Shown in pieces: positions 14,201 to 24,676 of a stretch of DNA of 64,000 nt. Positions within the stretch are counted from its first letter, which is position 1, and every line of letters starts with the position of its first letter. The stretch spans positions 6,246,375 through 6,310,374 of the forward strand of contig JAKZAN010000002.1 of assembly GCA_023053545.1 (NCBI GenBank), in the 5' to 3' direction. The position numbers were made by a program, and so were the translations under genes. Below the pieces are notes generated by a model. The model saw only the letters and a program-made list of their open reading frames with translations. It made no database searches and was not told the origin of the DNA. Source of the DNA: Lepidurus packardi (lineage: Eukaryota > Arthropoda > Branchiopoda > Notostraca > Triopsidae).

Positions 14201-17200
14201 AATCTAGGATCATTTGTTAAGTCTTTCTTTGGCGGCCACGCCACCCCTTAAACTAACAATTCTGCGTCATTTGTAACACTCGGTTCCTCTTTGGGAAACA
14301 ACGACTTCCTTTCTAAATCCATGGTCGTTTTATAGTGAATACGGAGTTTTCTCTTCGGAAGACGGAGGAATCCGTCTGGGCACTGCCGTTAGCAGTTTCT
14401 CAACGCAAAATATGGGGTTTCACTTTCGTGACGATGCTTCCCATGTAAAGAACAGAAGTTTTGCTCCTGACAATCGATCCAGTGACACGCCTATAAGATT
14501 CTCAAAAATCCGATGCCCCCACACATACAGGGACAGGGAAATCCAGGGCCCAGACAAGACTTCCATTCGACATCTGACACAAGAAACGTTTACTAACGAG
14601 ATAGAAAAGCCTAGCTTCGCATGAATCAAAATGAAGCATTCGAGCGCCAATATTTCCCCAACTTTTCGCGCACCAACACGCCAGACAAGGGCTATTCTTC
14701 GTGGGACAATCTTTCCCTTTCTCTCTCTTTTTTCACCGTTGGTTCTACTGACTGTCGCACCTGCCATGTCTTGGCGACTTTGCTACCGGCAGTCGCCATG
14801 GAAACCTTTATTCTGTACCTGTCGACGGAGCTCAACGAGTCGACGGCTCGTGCAAATGATGACGGTCACGCGGTCTGTCACTTGGTCACTACACAGAAGA
14901 GTTGCTAACAACCTGGTACTGCCAACCATGCGAGGTTAATAAGTCGCTTTTCCCTTCCACATGATGATAAGAAAAAACTAACAAAAATTTGAAAGTAGGC
15001 AACTCGAAACGGAAAAGCAAGCATAAAAAATGCCAGCTTTTTTATGCCCCGCCCAGAACTACAAAATATACCCGCCCAAATCCATGCACATTAACCGGCA
15101 GCTCTTGCTGCCGTTTAATGTGCATGGATTTGAACACGAAAGCGTCGTCATCTCGAGTTATAATTCTGCCCACGTGGGCTTGGGCGTGCAACCTTAAGAG
15201 ATTTCCACGCTCAATAGCGAAAATGACTTTTTCCTCTCTTAAAGCATTTTTCGCCTGGTATGGCGAAAGTTACACACTTGACACTTCAATCCCGTGGCAC
15301 AATATTGCGACAGTTTCAAACTTCCTAAATTAGCAAAAATGACTGTACTATTTCCCGTTAACCTGTGGGAGACAAGAGGGTTTCTGATTCCAAGAAATTA
15401 CCGGCAATAGTGTTCTGTTAGCAATAGTCCTAGTTGTTTAATAGCATTTTGACGCTTCCGTTGCTTACGTTCAGATAAGTTCCCCAATGGTGTGCTCACG
15501 TTGTATAATACGCGCCAATTGGACACGAAAGGAATGCTTCCTAGAAAGGTACAAAGCACACAAAAGTGACGAGAAGAGGCACTTTTCTGCTATTTTGCTG
15601 GGTTGTAAAAACTCTCATGTTCCCTGTGTGAAAGTGACTCCCAAAAAGTTCCTAGTTTCATGTTCCTTCCACTTCTTTTTTTTTGCAGTTTCGTGTTCTT
15701 TTTTAAGAACAGGGATGACGAGCAAGTACGTTTTTCCACGTTCCCTTCCAAGAAAATAAAAGTAAAAAGGCTGCAAATATTATATAGCTAGTGAGTTCAT
15801 GGCTCTCGCTTGCCAGTTTTAGCGTGAAATAGATGGCCATTCATTCACCTTTCTGAGCACAGAAAATGCGCGCCTGACACCCTCGCCTTTACACAGTACG
15901 GTCAAACTTGCAATATGCAATTTCCCAAAATGGATGCTTTCAGCCAAAAAACACATGCCAACTTGCTCAAGCTAGACAGAGTAATAACCTTACGCTATTT
16001 TCCTCTATAATGAACAAAATCAGGAAAGTCCCAACAATGGACGCGTAAAATGAACCCCACAGAAGGATATGTTTCGTAAAATAATCCTTAGAAAATGCAA
16101 CAAATTACCATACAAAACAAACCAACGCTAAATGACACTATCGAGTGCAGTAAACGTGCACCCAACAGCTATAAACTCTACGGTCCAGTTATTAAAAATA
16201 CAGTGGTAAAAATTATACCTCTATAATACAATAAAACTGAGCCTCTCGGATGAAATAAGTTCTGTTGTTTTTTCTACGATTTTTCAAACAAAGCTTATCG
16301 TCCTAATGGCCCGCAACAGTGCGTCTGGAACACGAATAGCCGTTCCGAATGGACGGCTATTCGCAGCACTGTTTCTAGACGCGCAAGTTGCGGGCCATTA
16401 GGACGGTACGTTTTGTCTGGGTCGTTTTTTTTAAACGTACTGTACATGTGAAGATTCTTTTGAAATTGATCCGAAAGTGTGACTCTAATAACCGCTCTAA
16501 AGTGTGACTCTAATAACTCTAAAAATGCTATGAATTGTATCTTTTAGAATCAGTCCTTTAAAATGTGATTCCCTAAAGCGTCTGATTCTAATAACCAGTG
16601 AGGACAATAAGCGGCACCTTCCGTATTTACTTTACATTCCTCACAAAAATTCCTGGAAATTTATCTTCAAGTTCCCTGCCTCCCTTTCATGGCTAATCAA
16701 CTGTATATACTAAAGACATAACCAAAGTGAAGCTAGGCAAAGAGCTCTCCTTGCAGTAACAAATGGTCGATTTACGAGTCCTCAATTTTCGAGCCACGGA
16801 AAAACTCGCATAAACCTCTTTCTCTCCCTCGTCTTTGGCGGCCTTTTGCACAAACGCGAGAAGCAAAAGCTGTTTTGAAGGTAGGATAAGCTCTAGTTAA
16901 AGACAAATGTTACTGTCATCCTTTTCATCAGAACGCGTTATGAGTTTCTCGCATTTCCTCGTTCCGCTTCGCCTCATCGATCTTCAATAAATTCGCCTGC
17001 TGCTACACGGTATGCCTCCTTTTTCCTCCGAAAGATGTAAAGAGCGACACGGACAAGTCATTGATCCAACTTAGAAGAAACGCATAGATCTCCCCGTCTT
17101 TCTCTATTTATACTGATATATTTTCTTCCCCTTACTGCCTTTCGCCCCCTCCCCTGCAGCATTCATTAATGTACATATAATTTATCCTGGTACACAAAAA

Positions 17201-20200
17201 GCTGGCCGTAATAACTCCGCAGAGGTTATGTCCTGAAAGTGTCCCGGGCTGGTACGCGGTTATAGTTAACCCCTTTACTAGACCTGTTATTTTAACAGGT
17301 TTACTTTACAACCCCTCTAAAACGTTGTTCAACCCGCAAAACGTTCTAGACATGTGGTGCTGAAACGCTCCATATAATTAATTAAGGAGTAAATGAGATT
17401 ACAAATAAACGACCGTGACTCAACGTTGCCCACCAAGGAATTGAGTCAAGGCTTGATTGGCGTGTGAACAAGTCACGCGGTAGAAAATGGGCGTGGCTAA
17501 CTACGCTTTTCGGGTTGAGATTTAAATTAATATGTACGTCAGCTGCAAGGCACGACAACCGTCGCGATACTGTGACCTTAGCCTTTTCATTAATTAACTT
17601 TCGCGATGGATATGAACTACAGTGCTGTTGCGCTTTCGCTACAACTTGCTATCCGACACCTCCTTTTTGGGGGAAACTGTCGCAGCAATATTGACCTCAC
17701 ATCGTGCTATGTTTACATGGTTGAACACATTTCAAAGAAGTTTCCAACTTCTTCCTATACAATTCTGGCATAATCCAATACTATTTCTCGTCTTTTGTTC
17801 AGGAGTCTGAATTGACATTGAGATAAGCTAGGTTTTGTTTTATTTTTGGATTTAAAAAAATGTGTGGAATCAATTGTAAAATCAACGGAAGCCCACAGAA
17901 TTTGAATACAAAGTTCTTTAAACAATGTTTTTTCAACAAACTTAATGAAACGAGAATTAAGATTCTTTTCCCATGAAATTTAAAGAGGTTTCAAAACGGT
18001 AGATTCCTACGCAATAATGCATCAATTTGGAGATTACGCATCATTTACGGAGCAGCAAAAAAATCCTATTTTTTCCGTAGGTAAAACTTTTGGAGAAAGT
18101 TTCACAAACCGAAAAACTCTTTAATTCGTTCCTTTTCAGTGCATTAGTAGTCTGAAGATCTTCAAATTATGAAGACTGAATATAACCGGCCTATACGATT
18201 ATCCTCACAACGCTCTTGCCTATTAGCCTTCCACCTCTATCTTTAGAGTTACAACTTCAACACACACAGCCCGCAGAGAAATAATCAAAGGAGCGTCTCT
18301 CGTACAAATACCCACCCATGTCGTATACCGTGTTCTTGCTCTTCCCGCGCTCTTATAGACTGTTATATTGCTCCTGAGGACTTTACTTCAAATATTGACG
18401 GAATTCCTTAGCGAAGAACTTGCGCTAGCAGCTCTCGGGAATTGGTATGAAGTGTTACAGAAAAGCAAGTATAGTGGTCTACCTTTTGGAATGCTAAACA
18501 TTGCAACATAAGTGCCCTTTCCACAAACTTTTACTACTATTTTTTTAAAGGAGAACAACCCGCAGCTTAGCTCGAGGCAGATTCACAAGCGAAGACACAA
18601 CTTTTGCAACTTACTGAAGAGATTCCTTCGGGGGGATCAACAACAATTTATGACGATTTTCCAAGTTTTTCGGGGGGGAAAATCTGAACTGTTCACACGC
18701 AAAGGAAAAGGAAGATTCTGAAGCCCTAGATACCTTTTTCCGCATCTCTTGAGAGTATTTCCATAACTGAATTTGTAGAATCAGGAGTATTTCTGTAATT
18801 GCATTGGTTAGGAAAAAGACGGGAGCCATGTAAGCAAATCAGCAGCCATTCACAAAGCTTTTCCGAAATCTTGCGAGTGTTCCATCAATGAAAAACTTTC
18901 TTCCTCTCTCTCTTCAACCAAATCGTAAATAAATAAAGTAAATCAATACTAGTATAACTTACAACGTAACTCGAGTCCATCATGATGGTTGTCCCATGAC
19001 GCGTTACGATTACTATCGAATTCAGCTACTCCCTGTTTGTCGGTGGCGAAGCGAAAATTCCTTTCAAATTTCGAAAGTATTTTTTTTTAGTGGAATTTTT
19101 TTCAGGCTTTTCTGAACCTGTTCCATTCACAGAAGCAGTCGTTAAGCTTAGAAAACTTTGCACAAAAGAAAACTTGATCTAAACACAATTCGGTCCAAAC
19201 TCGCATAAAACTGCAATGGTTTTGGCGGCCGATGTGAAGAGAAAAATTCTGCTCAAAATGACTGCTACACACACACACACACACTCGGGGAGGGACTGAA
19301 TAGCTTTTGGCACCACCTCAACACAAACTTGCTCAAGAAATGGCACACTCTTCCTACTAATGCTCCATGGAAAACAATTTTCTCCTTTTTTGTCTCTCCC
19401 TTTTCTTTTTTTTTTATCTATGTTTGGCCAACAAGCATCTTGAATGTCAAAACTCCCAACCTGAATTCTGCTTGACAATTGACCAAAGAAACTAAACAAT
19501 TGACCTTATAGGTTTTGCGTAGCCACTTTGGCACCGTCTTTGGAGGACGAGGGGAAGGTTTTGGCCCTTTTGCTACTCCGAAAACCAAGTTTTTAGTCTG
19601 AGCAGCTCTGGTTAGATGCGCTGCGATCAATAGAATTGGCACACAGTACGCGTTTACTTTAGGAAAATGCCTTTTTCTCTTGGTTGCGGAGAGTAAATAG
19701 GTGTAAGCCGCATTACCTACAAGTTTTCCATGCCAACACTAAGGTAAACGAATGTAACAATCCTGGAAATGGAATTACGGAATGCAAGTTTTTTTTATTT
19801 GAGGGATAAACGAATAATGAGATTCTTTCACAGTGGATGGGGGCAGGCTTTTACCACCGAGAGAAAGATAGCCAAAGTTATACAGACCTGTGCCAGTCAC
19901 TGCACATCTCACGCGACTAGCAACTACTTTCTTGCAGGGATATAAGACGGGAAGAACCCCCACAAACCCCATCAAACACTTCCCGACACCTCCCATTTGG
20001 GGTCTTGCCGCCCTACGACGTCGAAAACTGATGCTAAAAAGTCCTGCGCCAACTTATGGGGAGCTCACCTTTACTGCGCCGACTCACTGACCCCAAAAAC
20101 CCGCCTTGGAAGAGCCAAATACAAAAGATCCGAATCTGGTTGGCATACTCAGAAGACATAAAGAACCTTGATTTGAGCCAAGGGTTTTGCATAAATAAGC

Positions 20201-21538
20201 TATGATATACCTTTAGGAGTTCGGATCAGAATAGCTTAAGAGAAAAGTTATTGAGCCTTTTTTTTAAGAGATTCATCAGTTTCTTGAAAAGACGAGACGC
20301 ATGGTACGGGAAGTAAAAGGGTCCTTTTCAAGGGAATTTTTAAAGAGCAGTCGTTTTTCCGCACAGAGGAGACACATATACAGGTTATAAGATTATGGTG
20401 AGGGAAGTGAGTTCAAAGTAGTGAGACGGGAGATGTAAGATAAGGAAACGAGCCAAAATGCAACGATCAAATCCCCAAAAAGTGGGTCGTAGGAGGGCAA
20501 ATGCAGCGTTCTGGGAATTGAAAAGTTCACGACACCGAAAGTTGACAACCGCAACTTAAAATCAATTTGGCGAGAGTGACATAAGGATGTTCGACTCGAA
20601 AACGAGTGTATGTGAGGGCGACGGGAGAAAACGCTTTCTCGACAGGTAAAGAAAATTGAATTAAGATGGAAAAGAGAGAGAGGAGAGAGAGACTTACCGT
20701 GCGGCGATGCCATTAGGCTGGATTTCCTGAATAAAAATACCCAGCTCTCCTCGTTGTTCGGATTTGAGGCCCACGACACTGAAACCCAAGCTTTGCCCAT
20801 CTGGTTTGGTTAACTAAAATGAAAAAAAAGCGTTTTACGAAAAACAATAAGGAATTTAAAGGTGGCAAGTGTTTGTTTACTTCGATATTGCAAGTATCTC
20901 TTCCCAAGGCAGCTTGTTGTATAACCTTCTGGAAACTTGATGTCTGAGCTCCTTTTACGTGAGAAACCTACAAACCAGAACGACATTTAAACATGAAACA
21001 GGACTCTTGAAATGTGCTGGAAACCAGAAAAAGAAAAAGATTTTCTCTCATCAAGAGGGCAAACTTACTGGTAAAGTTGGATAGTCAGTCACTTTTTTTA
21101 AGGATGACGGACTCGCGTTGAGGGATGCAAACTGTTTTTGTTTATCCAAGCTATCATAATTGGGAGGAGGACTGGCTTGATTAATCAAAAGACCAGCAGC
21201 GTCAGGTGTGATATCGAAGTCTGACGGAAGGATTGAGGGGTGATGATTTACATGGCTTCGTAGTTCTGATATGCTGTCTTGGAGCTGCAAGCACTTTTTA
21301 AGCATAGGGTTTTTGAGGACGGTGATCAGAAATTCCAAGTCGGCCAGCGCCTTATTGCTGGAGCCTTCATGGCCCTCGCTACCGCGTACTTTCTTCTGAA
21401 CACTTTCCAATAAGCTCAGGGCATGTTGCGCATCTGAAAAGGAAGAAGTAATCAGCCAATCAATAAATGGATTTTTCTTTCTACCCTCCATAACTCATTT
21501 AGACTAAGCGTATGCAACTTACCTGAACTGACTGGCAT
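2256..21538 (-). CDS. Patj: Patj: L27 and five-PDZ polarity scaffold, 16 coding exons
   Basis: Scaffold of the Crumbs-Pals1/Stardust-Patj apical polarity complex at cell junctions; L27 binds Pals1-type proteins and the PDZ domains bind C-terminal tails (family knowledge). Exons: 21523-21538, 21069-21433, 20881-20967, 20698-20813, 8892-9175, 8418-8764, 8090-8224, 7837-7995, 6874-7077, 6520-6745, 6062-6444, 5765-5971, 5403-5576, 4390-4554, 4090-4326, 2256-3500. All phases close, giving 1449 aa. L27 lies at about 6-60; PDZ1 150-240, PDZ2 413-495, PDZ3 610-705, PDZ4 838-945, PDZ5 1015-1110, with carboxylate loops SLGF, GLGF, GLGI, GLGI and GLGF. PDZ5 carries [12 protein letters not shown] and [10 protein letters not shown], typical of Patj. 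The start MPVSS is chosen because the first ATG follows an excellent acceptor at 21541-21542, implying a 5' UTR intron. Intron 4 is 11.5 kb. The acceptor of exon 6 could be 8764 or 16 residue-neutral bases further in. The C-terminal ~330 residues are low complexity. Confidence 0.95.
7213..7342. repeat. 45 bp tandem repeat, three copies
   Basis: Inside the 759 bp Patj intron 7078-7836. Units begin at about 7213, 7258 and 7303, each built from a TTCAACTCCC-like start, a pyrimidine run and an AATTAATTAGTTAT-like end. The first two copies are nearly identical and the third is diverged. No coding content. Confidence 0.85.
10850..11128. repeat. Two tandem copies of a ~146 bp unit
   Basis: Direct repeat with a period of 146 bases: copy 1 about 10850-10979, copy 2 about 10996-11126. 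Both share the blocks ATATCTCGACAAAAGTA, CTACCTTGGTATGCTAG, TTAGTGCGTTTA and CCGGAAACGGAGCA. No coding frame. Each copy has a short T-rich run in the middle. Confidence 0.85.
11566..11850. repeat. Two tandem copies of a ~151 bp unit
   Basis: Copies at about 11566-11699 and 11717-11850 share CTTCCTACAA, TTTATCCAATTAATATAG, TTCATCAAATCATCCA and GAGATTTCGC in the same order with a period of 151 bases. Sequence is diverged by scattered substitutions, so the duplication is not recent. Lies in Patj intron 4. Confidence 0.8.
15078..15131. repeat. 54 nt near-perfect hairpin
   Basis: Inverted repeat with 25-base arms (15078-15102 and 15107-15131), one mismatch, and a 4-base loop TCTT. Arms begin AAATCCATGCACATTAA. 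Lies in Patj intron 4; no terminal repeats or transposase nearby. Confidence 0.9.
16299..16405. repeat. 107 nt hairpin or foldback element
   Basis: Outer arms of 19 bases pair perfectly (16299-16317 with 16387-16405, sequence CGTCCTAATGGCCCGCAAC). Inside, a GCGTCT-GGAACA block pairs imperfectly and GAATAGCCGT pairs perfectly with ACGGCTATTC. The stem is therefore almost continuous. Possible foldback or MITE remnant, or a structured RNA; no target duplication was identified. Confidence 0.85.
16473..16602. repeat. Short degenerate direct repeats
   Basis: The block AGTGTGACTCTAATAAC occurs twice within 30 bases and diverged forms (TGATTCTAATAACC, TGTGATTCCC) follow. It sits directly beside the 107 nt hairpin and may belong to the same element. 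No coding content. Confidence 0.6.
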
Positions 21539-21542
21539 CGCT

Positions 21543-22835
21543 AAGGCAGAAGAAAAAGGCTAAGTGACCAAACTGCTCCGTTGGAGTTCAAGTAGATGCA
21601 AACAAAAAAGAAAAAATAAGTCATTAGTGTTGTAAAAAAGCCAAAAAAAAAAAGAATCTAGGAATGACAACAAACACAGTCTTAATGAAATGAAAGCATG
21701 TCGCAGGTAGAGAATTACCATTTCACCGGACAGGCAAAAGATAACAAAGACATTCCGAAGCAGCAAACTCAATTGAATCAAACTTTTCTTAGCTCCAAAC
21801 CTGTAGGAACTACGCGCTTTCATACATAATTCACAACAGACTGTCTAACGATTTTATTTGTATAGAGTAAATGCTCAGATACTTACTTATGTAGAAGAAA
21901 AACAAAGCAACAAATGAAAAAAACAAACAACGCCTTCACTTTCGCTAATACTTATGGCGGCTCGGAATGAGGCCTGATTCATAGAAGGGCTTTGTTGTTC
22001 GAGAAAAGCTGGTCATTAGCACGATGGCCAAATCCTAAGTTCCAAATTCTCACGCTAGGGAGCGTCTAAGGCTTGAAACTATGAATATTTATTTCATTAC
22101 TCATTTATCCAATAAGTGATACTCCATTTGAAGACAAATACGATGATGACAATGGCACGCGACTTAATTGCTAAGATGTTGAAGGCAAGGCATTGCAGTG
22201 ACATGTGTTGACTGAGAGTAATTCCGACATTAAACAAATTCGATGTAATTTATTTATAATCCTAGGAATTCAGATAATGCAATATATTCAGACAATATGT
22301 AAAATGATCAACATAAGTGCAATAATAATAAATAATAACAAAAATAATAATATTAAGAGTAATTCCTATCGAAAGTCGCTCAAATCGAATATGTAATATT
22401 CGACATTTACTAAACAGGAACTTATGTGCATTCCGATTTTGTCAAATAACACAACATAATGGAAGTGGTACCGGTTAAATATTTTTCTAAGCCAAAAAGA
22501 GAGGATGAGCGATCTCTAGGGTATCCATTGGGTATTTTTTTAGACATTAGAGTACAAGAAAAGTGATTTGTGACATTACAAAAGAATTCAATAATTCATT
22601 GGAAGTCTTATTCTACTCTCGTGATCTTTGAATTGATATGAAAATCCTAAAAAGTTAAAAAGTTATTTGTTAATTATTCTTAGAATTAGACAGACAAGTT
22701 AAATTAAATAACGTTAGAAAAGTGCAAGAGTGAATGCCGCTATGGGCGTGCTTGGAGTTTTGCACCGCCTACTTCGAATAGGGTACGTTTAGGCCAAGCC
22801 TTAGTGTGTTTGATAAAACGAGAGGTCTTTCTTGA
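21543..22835. promoter_or_regulatory. Divergent intergenic region between Patj and TM2D1
   Basis: About 1.3 kb separates the Patj start codon (minus) from the TM2D1 start codon (plus). A strong acceptor with a pyrimidine tract lies at 21541 onward on the minus strand, two bases before the Patj ATG, so a Patj 5' UTR exon should lie in this region. No clear TATA box was found for either gene. Confidence 0.5.
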
Positions 22836-23552
22836 ATGTTGTTTTGTCTAACCGACAAAATGTGCGAAGAGTGGAGAACATTCATATTTTTTTCCATAAT
22901 TTTTATAAATTTTCTGCTTTCTTCAGAAGCAGTGGAAGTGAATTGTAGTACATTAAGACTTGGGCAATATCTCTGTTTACCCCTGGACATTGATCCTGCT
23001 ACACAGCAGATTGCAGGATGTAATCCCAAGAATCAAGCTGAAAGTAATTATTAAACCCAGAAGTCAAACCAAATAACGCAGTTTCTCATATCGTACTTTT
23101 CTGTGTTTAATTTAAAGTTACTTGTGTAGCTGGAGACGAAATAACTTGTTTGGAATCCGGGAATAGCTCTTTTACGATGACAGTTCCTTGCCAGTACACG
23201 TAAGTCCAACTGTTTGCAAAGCATTCTTATAATATTCTAACAAAAAGTTTTCTGTTCTTATGATACAAACAGAAATGGGTATTCGTTCGAGACGACACTC
23301 TTGCTATCGATATTTTTGGGAGCATTTGGGGTAGACCGGTTTTATCTGGGCTACCCAGCCGCAGGTTTATTTAAGCTGTGTACGTGCGGGTTTATGTTCT
23401 TGGGACAGTTGCTGGACATAATTCTTATTGCGACACAAGTCGTTCTACCTGCCGATGGTTCAAATTATATAATAAGCTATTTTGGTCCTAGGCTCGAAAA
23501 AGCTACAGTAACAAACGGAACGTACCGTTTACCTCAAGCAGACTGGTTTTAG
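22836..23552 (+). CDS. TM2D1: TM2 domain-containing protein 1, three exons
   Basis: Small membrane protein of the TM2D family, whose Drosophila members act with Notch signalling (family knowledge). Exons 22836-23043, 23118-23199 and 23273-23552 join in phase to 189 aa. The N-terminus is a hydrophobic signal segment, followed by a Cys-rich extracellular part and then the TM2 domain: two hydrophobic helices joined by a short loop carrying the hallmark DRF motif within FGVDRFYLGY. An in-frame second ATG eight codons downstream (22860) could also be the start. It ends QADWF, as is typical of the C-terminus. TM2D1 rather than TM2D2 or TM2D3 is my assignment from overall similarity of the ectodomain and tail. 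Confidence 0.93.
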
Positions 23553-24181
23553 TTGTTACAATACTTTTTTAAACAAATGTATATAGCTTGCGAGTCATCT
23601 AAGTTTTGAATACATATAAAAATTTTACTTAATGTTAGCGTAAATCGTGTCAGTGTGGCAGTTTGATACTATTTATTAACTATTAGTAAGTAAGCTGGGA
23701 AATGTTTGTTATTTCAGGAAGGGTTGTAGTAGGCTCCAAGGTCTGGCTCTCCACATCTTGCGCAACAACTTGACTTTGCAAGTATAACTCACTCTTGTAT
23801 TCGTTTACGGACACTCGAGTATTCAAAGAGTCGGAGTTTGTTTGCTGTGGCTTGCTTTGATATTCTACTGCAGCATTCGTTGGTTAATTATATAAAACCG
23901 ATTGGTTTAGCTGAATACACCCAGGAATATTAGCAGGTTTAGTTTTGGGATCAACTGGCCCTTTGCCCTCGGTTTCATCGGTAAGACCTGGGATAATCGT
24001 GGGTTTAGTCTTAGGAACTATCACTTTGTTAGCCTTCTTCGGCACTTCGGTAAAGGTCATGTTGTTAGAACACACAGGACTGGGTTAAATATTGCCCTGG
24101 AGGTATTGCTGGTTTGGTTTGCCGTCCAAGCGAATCATATGTAGTTCCTGGACTAGTGGATCTGGGCGGAGCTTTTCTTCG
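23553..24181. other. Intergenic, 3' side of TM2D1
   Basis: No supported gene. On the minus strand 23884-24190 holds degenerate Pro/Lys/Thr repeats (KTKPTIIPG, KTKPANIPG, QTKPAIPPG in different frames, broken by stops), which look like a decayed low-complexity tail of the adjacent chitin-binding pseudogene. Confidence 0.45.
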
Positions 24182-24676
24182 TTAAAGAATGACAACTATT
24201 CGGCTACTAGACCGATCTGAGTTCACAGAGTAAAAGTTTTTGCTAATGCTGCAGCCCACACCGTTGGCCCAGTGATCACACAAGAAAAATTTTTGGTGGA
24301 AGATGGTCCCCATTAGACATAATGAAAATTTGGGACTGTCTTGGCAAATAGGGAAAACCTATAGAAAAAGAAAGCAACATTTAAGGTCTGGGAGGTCTTT
24401 TTTTCCTATGAAACTCATTAACCTGACATGTAGCTTCTTCGTCAGCGTATGTAACGATATTGCGGCGGACACGCGAAACTAGTTTGAGGCACGCTAGCGA
24501 AAGTTGGGTAAGGTGTTGCAGTTTGCTGATCTCGGTTTTCTATATTGGAGGGCTCGTTAACAATGCGAAGAAGATCGGATGACTCTGCATGGAAGGGAAA
24601 CGTGTCTTCTTCACTTGTTTTGACAACACCCGAGAAGCTTGGACGATTTATGTAAACAAGGTCTTGGGGAATCACT
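24182..24676 (-). pseudogene. Frameshifted CPAP1-like chitin-binding gene remnant
   Basis: Two exon-like pieces, 24423-24676 and 24182-24358, together encode a ChtBD2 with all six cysteines recognisable. The upstream piece has YPTFASVPQTSFAC, matching the intact neighbours' YPVFATIPATSFSC. The frame then breaks at about 24448: after CPPQYRY one extra base shifts the frame and produces a stop, while the shifted frame reads YADEEATCQ, exactly the expected motif. The downstream piece starts VFPIC after a good acceptor and ends at a TAA at 24182. The WWxNVxC block is degraded to HWANGVGC. I could not find a signal exon. A one-base sequencing error is the alternative explanation. Confidence 0.75.

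Larger units (their letters stand above)
9176..20697 (-). other. Giant intron 4 of Patj (11,522 bp)
   Basis: The intron interrupts PDZ1 after a residue-195 codon split 2+1. The donor is at 20693-20697 and the acceptor follows exon base 9175; joining them restores [14 protein letters not shown], the normal PDZ sequence, so the join is secure. Every other Patj intron is under 900 bp. Both strands were read for nested genes: open frames of 60-115 codons exist (for example 12586-12918 plus and 14420-14767 minus) but none shows a recognisable domain or spliced partner. It does contain two tandem duplications and two long hairpins, listed separately. Confidence 0.9.

Noticed and set aside
14412..14939. 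Several overlapping 70-115 codon frames on both strands in the Patj intron
   Set aside because: Overlap on opposite strands in a relatively GC-rich patch; none encodes a recognisable motif.
17276..17305. ACCTGTTA/TAACAGGT palindrome
   Set aside because: Arms of only eight bases, expected by chance in a window of this size.
19262..19286. Short AC microsatellite
   Set aside because: About ten dinucleotide units, ordinary for any animal genome.
21434..21491. Patj start at [12 protein letters not shown]
   Set aside because: This is intron read-through. The exon starts at 21433 after a CAG acceptor, and the exon at 21523-21538 supplies MPVSS in phase.
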